Shown here piece after piece: positions 59,393-64,000 of a DNA stretch of 64,000 nt (within the stretch, counting starts at the first letter, position 1; each line of letters starts with the position of its first letter). The notes beneath the pieces were generated by a model that did no database searches, was not told the DNA's origin, and saw nothing but the letters and a program-made list of their open reading frames with translations. Source of the DNA: Sphingomonas sp. J315 (GTDB lineage: Bacteria; Pseudomonadota; Alphaproteobacteria; Sphingomonadales; Sphingomonadaceae); assembly GCF_024666595.1 (NCBI RefSeq), contig NZ_CP088296.1, forward strand, positions 2,532,501-2,596,500, given 5' to 3'. A program made the translations under genes and the position numbers.

Positions 59393-60976
59393 TCAGCGGG
59401 CGAATGCGACCGCGCGATAGGTGCCGACGCCGCCGCGCGCCATGATGTAGAGCACGACCGAGTCCGCGCCCGATGCCTTGGCCGCGTTGACCAGGCGGGC
59501 GAAGTCCGCCGGCGTCTCGATCGGTTGACGGTTAACAGAGGTGATGACGAGGCCGCGTGTCAGCTGCTTCTGTGCGGCGTCGCTCGCCGGGTCGACTCCG
59601 ACGATGACGACGCCCTTGGTTGCCGGATCGACGCCAATGGTGCGCGCAATCTGCGGGGTCAGCGCGGTCACGCTGACGCCGAGCGAAGCGGGGCCGGCCT
59701 GGGTTGCGTCGTCGCCACCGGGCGCGCCTTCATCGGCATCCGGATCGAAGCCACCGATCTGCTCCTCGGGCGGGCGCTTGCCGACGGTCACCTGCACCGT
59801 CATCGGCTTGCCGTCGCGGATCAGTTCGACCGGGATGCGCGTGCCCGGCGCAACGCGCGCGGCGAGGTAGGACAGGGTCTGGTCGGGGGTGACGTCCTTC
59901 CCGTCGATCTTGACGATAATGTCGCCCTGCTTGATCCCGGCCTTGGCCGCAGCCTCGCCCGGTTCGACCCGGCTGATCAGCTCGCCCTTGCCCTTGGGCA
60001 CGCCGAATGACTTGGCGAGATCGTCGGTCAGCGGCTGGATGCCGACGCCGAGATAGCCGCGCTCGACGCTGCTGCCCTTCATCAGCGTTTCGATAATCGC
60101 CTTTGCCTCTGACGAGGGGATTGCGAAACCGATGCCGACATTGCCGCCGGTCGGCGACAGGATCTGCGAATTGATCCCGATGACGTTGCCGCTGAGGTCG
60201 AACAGCGGACCGCCGGAATTGCCGCGGTTGATCGACGCGTCCGTCTGGATGAAGCGGTCGAGCGGGCCGCCCTGGCCGGTCGCGCGATGCAGCGCCGAGA
60301 TGATGCCCGCAGTCACCGAACCGCCCAGCCCATAGGGGTTGCCGATCGCGATCACCCAGTCGCCGACGCGCGACTGGTTCGAATCGCCGAGACGGACGAA
60401 GGGCAGGTTCGCGCCCTCGATCTTGAGCACGGCGAGATCGGTGGCGGGATCGCGGCCGATCAGCTTGGCGGTATATTCGCGGCGATCGGCCAGCGTCACC
60501 TTGATCGTTTCGACCACTGCGCCGCGCTGGCCCGCCGAAATCACATGGTTGTTGGTGACGACATAGCCATCGGCCGAGATGAGGAAGCCCGAGCCGAGCG
60601 ATTCGGCCTGACGCGTCACCGGTCGGCCGCCGCCGCCCTGCTGGCCGCCGAACAGGTCACCGAACGGCGTGCCCGCGAACGGATTGGCCTGGACCTGCAC
60701 CCGCTGCGTGGTGGAGATGTTCACCACCGCAGGCTGGAGCTTTGCCACCATGTCGGCAAAGCTCATCGGCGCGCCGGCGCGCGGCGCCGATGCCTGAATT
60801 GCGCCCGGCTCATTCTGTGCTGTCTGGGCACCGGCTGGGTTCTGGAGCACCAGCGCAGCGCTCGCGCCGCCGATCAGGAGCGCGGAGGTGATCGCATAGG
60901 CATAGCGCACTTGAGTGGTTCCTTTGGTCATCTGGCCCTTGGAGTTGCGGCCCTTGCCGGGCGAAGTTTCGGTCAT
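59393..60976 (-). CDS. Do family serine protease (DegP/DegQ-type)
   Basis: Periplasmic protease/chaperone for misfolded envelope proteins, 527 residues. An N-terminal signal anchor (about 25-45) is followed by a trypsin-like domain with H144 (TNNHVI), D180 (TDLAVLKIE) and S254 (RGNSGGPLF) and two PDZ domains (SVERGYLGVGIQPL; PASLGVSVTALTPQ). A Gly/Gln-rich loop sits near 110-118. Also possible: start at Met16 (TKGTTQVRYAYAIT). Placed after hflKC on the same strand, a proteolysis cluster, though a gap of about 100 bases separates them. Confidence 0.94.
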   Translation of the reverse strand: MTETSPGKGRNSKGQMTKGTTQVRYAYAITSALLIGGASAALVLQNPAGAQTAQNEPGAIQASAPRAGAPMSFADMVAKLQPAVVNISTTQRVQVQANPFAGTPFGDLFGGQQGGGGRPVTRQAESLGSGFLISADGYVVTNNHVISAGQRGAVVETIKVTLADRREYTAKLIGRDPATDLAVLKIEGANLPFVRLGDSNQSRVGDWVIAIGNPYGLGGSVTAGIISALHRATGQGGPLDRFIQTDASINRGNSGGPLFDLSGNVIGINSQILSPTGGNVGIGFAIPSSEAKAIIETLMKGSSVERGYLGVGIQPLTDDLAKSFGVPKGKGELISRVEPGEAAAKAGIKQGDIIVKIDGKDVTPDQTLSYLAARVAPGTRIPVELIRDGKPMTVQVTVGKRPPEEQIGGFDPDADEGAPGGDDATQAGPASLGVSVTALTPQIARTIGVDPATKGVVIVGVDPASDAAQKQLTRGLVITSVNRQPIETPADFARLVNAAKASGADSVVLYIMARGGVGTYRAVAFAR

Positions 60977-61075
60977 CGGTGTATTACTCGCCTGAGATAG
61001 CTGAACGGCGATTGAATATGAACGAACCGACAGCCGTTGGGGTCCGGTTGGTTCCTGACACGTGGTGACCAGAGC

Positions 61076-61939
61076 CTAACGGCCCTGGCCCCGGAATTCG
61101 CGCAGATAGTCATTGTCCGGCGAGAGAATGATCGACGTCTCGCCCATCGGATCACGGCCATTGCCGAGAAAGGTGGTGCGATAGGACTGCATCGCGCGCC
61201 AGAAATCGTAGAATTGCGGATCCTTGTTGAACGCGGCCGCATAGATTTCCGCCGCTTTCGCATCGGCTTCGGCGCGGATGATCGTCGCGTCCTTCTGGCC
61301 GTTGGCGCGGATCGTCGTCGCTTCCTGCTGGCGCGCGGTCGCCATGCGGTTGAGGGCGGATTGCAGCGGGCTACCCTCGGGCAGGTTGGCCTGCTTGATC
61401 CGGACGTCGACGATCTCGACGCCATATTGGCTGGCATAGCGCTGCAGGCCGGCCTGGATGTTGTCCATCACCGCCGTGCGCTCGGGGCTGAGCAGCGACG
61501 CGAAGGTGCGCTTGCCGAGTTCGGCGCGCAGCGCGGACCCGAACAACGGCTGGAGCTGGTCGGCGACGCGACGCTCGGTCCCTGCCGTCACCACCATGCG
61601 CAGCGGATCGACGACGCGGAAGCGGGCAAAGGCATCGACTTCCAGCCGCAGCTGATCGGTCGACAACACCGGCTGGTTCTCCAGCTCGATGTCGAGCACG
61701 CGCTTGTCGACCCAAACCACGCGCTGAACGAACGGCACCTTGACCTTGATGCCGGCGCCAGTGCTGCGACCGAATTGCTCGCCTGGCTGATATTTGTTGA
61801 TCGTGCGGACCGGCTGCTCGAGCTGAAGGATCACCGCCTGCTTGGTCTCGTCGACGATGAAAACGGTGTTGAGCAGCACGAAGAGCAGCGCGAGGGCGAG
61901 CCCCCCGAACAGGACGGGGCGGGTGAGGATCGAGTTCAC
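61076..61939 (-). CDS. hflC: FtsH modulator HflC
   Basis: 287 residues, SPFH (band 7) protein with one N-terminal anchor (RPVLFGGLALALLFVLLNT) and periplasmic body. SPFH features include DETKQAVILQLEQPV, the Ala-rich coiled coil (EADAKAAEIYAAAFNKD) and IILSPDNDYLREF near the end. It forms the HflKC cage around FtsH and limits its access to membrane substrates. Start overlaps the hflK stop (ATGA). Confidence 0.95.
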   Translation of the reverse strand: MNSILTRPVLFGGLALALLFVLLNTVFIVDETKQAVILQLEQPVRTINKYQPGEQFGRSTGAGIKVKVPFVQRVVWVDKRVLDIELENQPVLSTDQLRLEVDAFARFRVVDPLRMVVTAGTERRVADQLQPLFGSALRAELGKRTFASLLSPERTAVMDNIQAGLQRYASQYGVEIVDVRIKQANLPEGSPLQSALNRMATARQQEATTIRANGQKDATIIRAEADAKAAEIYAAAFNKDPQFYDFWRAMQSYRTTFLGNGRDPMGETSIILSPDNDYLREFRGQGR

Positions 61940-63114
61940 TGTGCGCCTCCCTGTTGCTGGGCTTGCTGGGCAGGTTGCGCCTGCTGGCCTTGCTGAACCT
62001 GTGGCTGTGCGGGATTGCCGCGCGCCGCCGGGAGCGGAAGATAGGGGGTCACGCCGCGCGTCTCGATCACGGTCTTGTTCGACTTGGCCAGCACCGCTTC
62101 CATCGTCTCGTAATAGAGTCGACGGCGGGTAACCTCGGGGGCGAGCTTGTACTGCTCGTAAATCTTGTCGAACTCGGTCGCGGCACCCTGCGCGCCCGCG
62201 AGCACCTGCTGGGCATAGGCGCGTGCCTGGTTGCGGTCGCCTTCTGCGGCTTGCTGCGCGGCAGTGACCTGCTTGAATGCCTCATCCACCGCAGCCGGGG
62301 CCGAGGCGTTCTTGATCGAAACGCCGCGAACGCGGACGCCGGAATTATACTCGTCGAGGATCGTCTGCATCGTCTGCTGTACCCGCGCCTCGATCACCGT
62401 GCGACCCGGACCGATCGCGTCGTTGAGCGTGACCCCGGCGACCGCCGCACGCATCGCGCTTTCCGCCGTCGCACGCACGGTCGTCGTGGGCTCGGCGATC
62501 TGGAAGACGAAATCCTCCGGATTGGCGATGTCCCAGCGGACCGCATAGGCGAGGTCGACGATATTCTGATCCTGGGTCAGCATCAGATTCTCGCCGCTGC
62601 CCTGCGGGAAATCCTCATTGGTGATCTTCTGGACATTGACCTTGTCGACCGTCGCGATGGGTGCGGGCAGGGTCATGGCAATGCCTGGCTCCATCGTGTG
62701 GGAGTAGCGACCGAGCAACTTCACCACGCCGCGCTGTTCCGGGGTGATGACATGGACGCTGGTAAAGGCGATCCAGGCGAGCACGAGCAGCCCGATCGCG
62801 ATCAGCACGACCGGCCGGCCGGGCATGCCGGTGGGCAGGCCACCACGGCCCCCGCCTCCGCCGCCGCCCTTGCGCGCGCGCTTCAGGAAATCGTCGAGGC
62901 TGCTGACATTGGACTTGCCGCCACGCTTGCCCTCGGGCGGGAATGCCCAGGGATTGCGCGGCCCGCCGCCGTTACCGCCCGAGCCGGCATCGCCGCCCTT
63001 GCCGTCGTCGTCGCCGCTCCCGCCGCTGCCACCGCCCCACGGGCCCTTGTTCTCGTTCCACAGCACTCCGCCGACTCCGGCAGCGCGCGCGATCCAGCCT
63101 TTCAGTCTCGCCAT
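61936..63114 (-). CDS. hflK: FtsH modulator HflK
   Basis: 392 residues. A cytoplasmic Gly/Asp-rich leader (about 20-50) precedes one helix (VVLIAIGLLVLAWIAFTSVH) and the SPFH domain with PEQRGVVKLLGRYSHTMEPG and VQKITNEDFPQG. The C-terminal coiled coil ends in a Gln-rich tail (QQGQQAQPAQQAQQQG). Partner of HflC immediately downstream. Divergent from mrp across about 70 bases. Confidence 0.95.
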   Translation of the reverse strand: MARLKGWIARAAGVGGVLWNENKGPWGGGSGGSGDDDGKGGDAGSGGNGGGPRNPWAFPPEGKRGGKSNVSSLDDFLKRARKGGGGGGGRGGLPTGMPGRPVVLIAIGLLVLAWIAFTSVHVITPEQRGVVKLLGRYSHTMEPGIAMTLPAPIATVDKVNVQKITNEDFPQGSGENLMLTQDQNIVDLAYAVRWDIANPEDFVFQIAEPTTTVRATAESAMRAAVAGVTLNDAIGPGRTVIEARVQQTMQTILDEYNSGVRVRGVSIKNASAPAAVDEAFKQVTAAQQAAEGDRNQARAYAQQVLAGAQGAATEFDKIYEQYKLAPEVTRRRLYYETMEAVLAKSNKTVIETRGVTPYLPLPAARGNPAQPQVQQGQQAQPAQQAQQQGGAQ

Positions 63115-63185
63115 ACCGGTCTTTATAGGGACCGCGCGGCGGATTTACAGTGGCACTAGTCGAAAGCCGTCCTATGTCGCGCGGC

Positions 63186-64000
63186 ATGACCGATCAGACC
63201 GAACTTCAGGCCCTCCTCGCCCCCATCGCCGCTGGCCGCGCCACGGTGCGCGTCGAGGGGGCACGCGCCAGCATCATCCTCGACGTCACCGGGCTGCCAG
63301 ACGCGGCGCAGGATGCGCTGGAGGCCGATCTGCGCGCCGTTGCGATGGTGCCGGGGATCGACGAAGTGCGAATCGCCCGCACGGCGCAGCGCGTCAGTCG
63401 ACGCCTGATCGCGGTGGCGAGCGGCAAGGGCGGGGTGGGGAAATCCACCGTCTCGGCCAATCTCGCCATCGCGCTGGGACGTGCCGGGCGCAAGGTGGGG
63501 CTGGTCGATGCCGATATCTATGGCCCGTCCCAGCCCAAGCTGATGGGGGTCGAGGGTCGCAAGCCGGTCGCGCACGACAAGAAGCTGGTGCCGCTCGCGA
63601 CCGCGTTCGGCGTGCCGATGCTGTCGATGGGCGGGCTGGTCGAGGAGGGGCAGGCAATCGCGTGGCGCGGGCCGATGGCGGCGGGGGCGCTGACCCAGCT
63701 GGTCGATGCCAATTGGGGCGCGGCGGACACGTTGGTGCTCGATCTGCCTCCGGGCACCGGCGACGTGCAGCTGACGATGATCCAGAAGCATCGACCAGCG
63801 GGTGCGGTGATCGTCTCGACCCCACAGGATCTGGCGCTGATCGACGCGACCCGGGCGATCGACCTGTTCGCCAAGGCGGGCATCCCGGTGATCGGGATCG
63901 TCGAGAATATGGCGGGCTATGCCTGTCCGCATTGCGGCGAGGTATCGGACCCGTTCGGCAAGGGCGGGGCGGAGGCTGCGGCGGAACGGCTGGGCGTGCC
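63186..64000 (+). CDS. mrp: Mrp/NBP35 family Fe-S cluster carrier ATPase (3' end outside window)
   Basis: Partial, 271 residues visible. A short MIP18-like N-terminal domain (LPDAAQDALEADLRAVAMVPGI) precedes the deviant Walker A SGKGGVGKST, VDADIYGPSQPKLMG, and the CxxC of the carrier site (AGYACPHCGE). It binds and transfers Fe-S clusters in the cytoplasm. ATG 63186 or the in-frame ATG 63174 could start it; 63186 matches MTDQTEL without a preceding SRG. Frame is intact to the window edge. Confidence 0.93.
   Translation, partial: MTDQTELQALLAPIAAGRATVRVEGARASIILDVTGLPDAAQDALEADLRAVAMVPGIDEVRIARTAQRVSRRLIAVASGKGGVGKSTVSANLAIALGRAGRKVGLVDADIYGPSQPKLMGVEGRKPVAHDKKLVPLATAFGVPMLSMGGLVEEGQAIAWRGPMAAGALTQLVDANWGAADTLVLDLPPGTGDVQLTMIQKHRPAGAVIVSTPQDLALIDATRAIDLFAKAGIPVIGIVENMAGYACPHCGEVSDPFGKGGAEAAAERLGV

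Overview
The window is a chromosomal stretch of a high-GC alphaproteobacterium, most likely a Sphingomonadales (Sphingomonas-like) species. The grounds are the family look of the proteins (an RNase E with an acidic/Arg-rich insert and a Trp-Trp C-terminus, a Coq4-type ubiquinone protein, PBP1a, GyrB, HflKC) and palindromic extragenic elements of a kind I associate with sphingomonads. It is almost entirely core genome. I see no rRNA, tRNA, CRISPR array, insertion sequence, prophage or plasmid gene.

Layout: (1) 0-5.7 kb, minus strand: an amidase, a class A penicillin-binding protein, prfB and a lipoprotein methyltransferase. (2) 6.1-12.8 kb, plus: rne, a BepA-like M48 protease coupled to a DsbA-like protein, and an ABC-2 transporter pair. 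(3) 12.8-20.7 kb: CPBP protease and glpX (minus), ppc (plus), then a thioesterase, an orphan exbD, a YdeI-like protein, a small acidic protein and an MFS exporter (minus). (4) 20.7-24.2 kb, plus: a lipoprotein, a 2OG-Fe(II) oxygenase, a small secreted protein and homoserine dehydrogenase. (5) 24.2-31.5 kb, minus: a small secreted protein, an RlpA-like protein, gyrB, recF, coq4, dnaN and an outer-membrane barrel. (6) 31.6-40 kb: histidine phosphatase and IalB-like protein, DUF4168, rlmN, phzF, a TSUP exporter/cytochrome b/Tat molybdoenzyme operon, cyclopropane synthase, EF-hand protein and CDP-alcohol phosphotransferase. (7) 40-50 kb: DUF1801, MATE, argG, a phosphoesterase, an operon of three polytopic GT-C-like proteins (two are tandem paralogues) and a GNAT. 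(8) 50-57.7 kb: MscS channel, metC, sseA, queF, then a GT4/(alpha-alpha) toroid fusion followed by a GH130 phosphorylase. (9) 57.7-64 kb: a HerA-like ATPase, a Do-type protease, hflC, hflK and the 5' part of mrp.

Functional groupings are envelope assembly and quality control (amidase, PBP1a, M48/DsbA, RlpA, Do protease, HflKC), replication (dnaN, recF, gyrB), anaplerosis and gluconeogenesis (ppc, glpX), and amino-acid and sulfur metabolism (hom, argG, metC, sseA). Two carbohydrate loci are the best candidates for undescribed biology: the GT-C triple at 43,995-48,921 and the GT4-toroid/GH130 pair at 54,066-57,659.

A strong technical signal overlies this. Eleven coding regions, including housekeeping ones (PBP1a, rlmN), carry single-base frameshifts, mostly in G/C runs, and in each the frame resumes with family-typical sequence. 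The simplest reading is uncorrected homopolymer indels in the assembly rather than mass pseudogenisation. An apparent MATE-ArgG fusion has the same likely cause. Spans given for these genes cover both frames.
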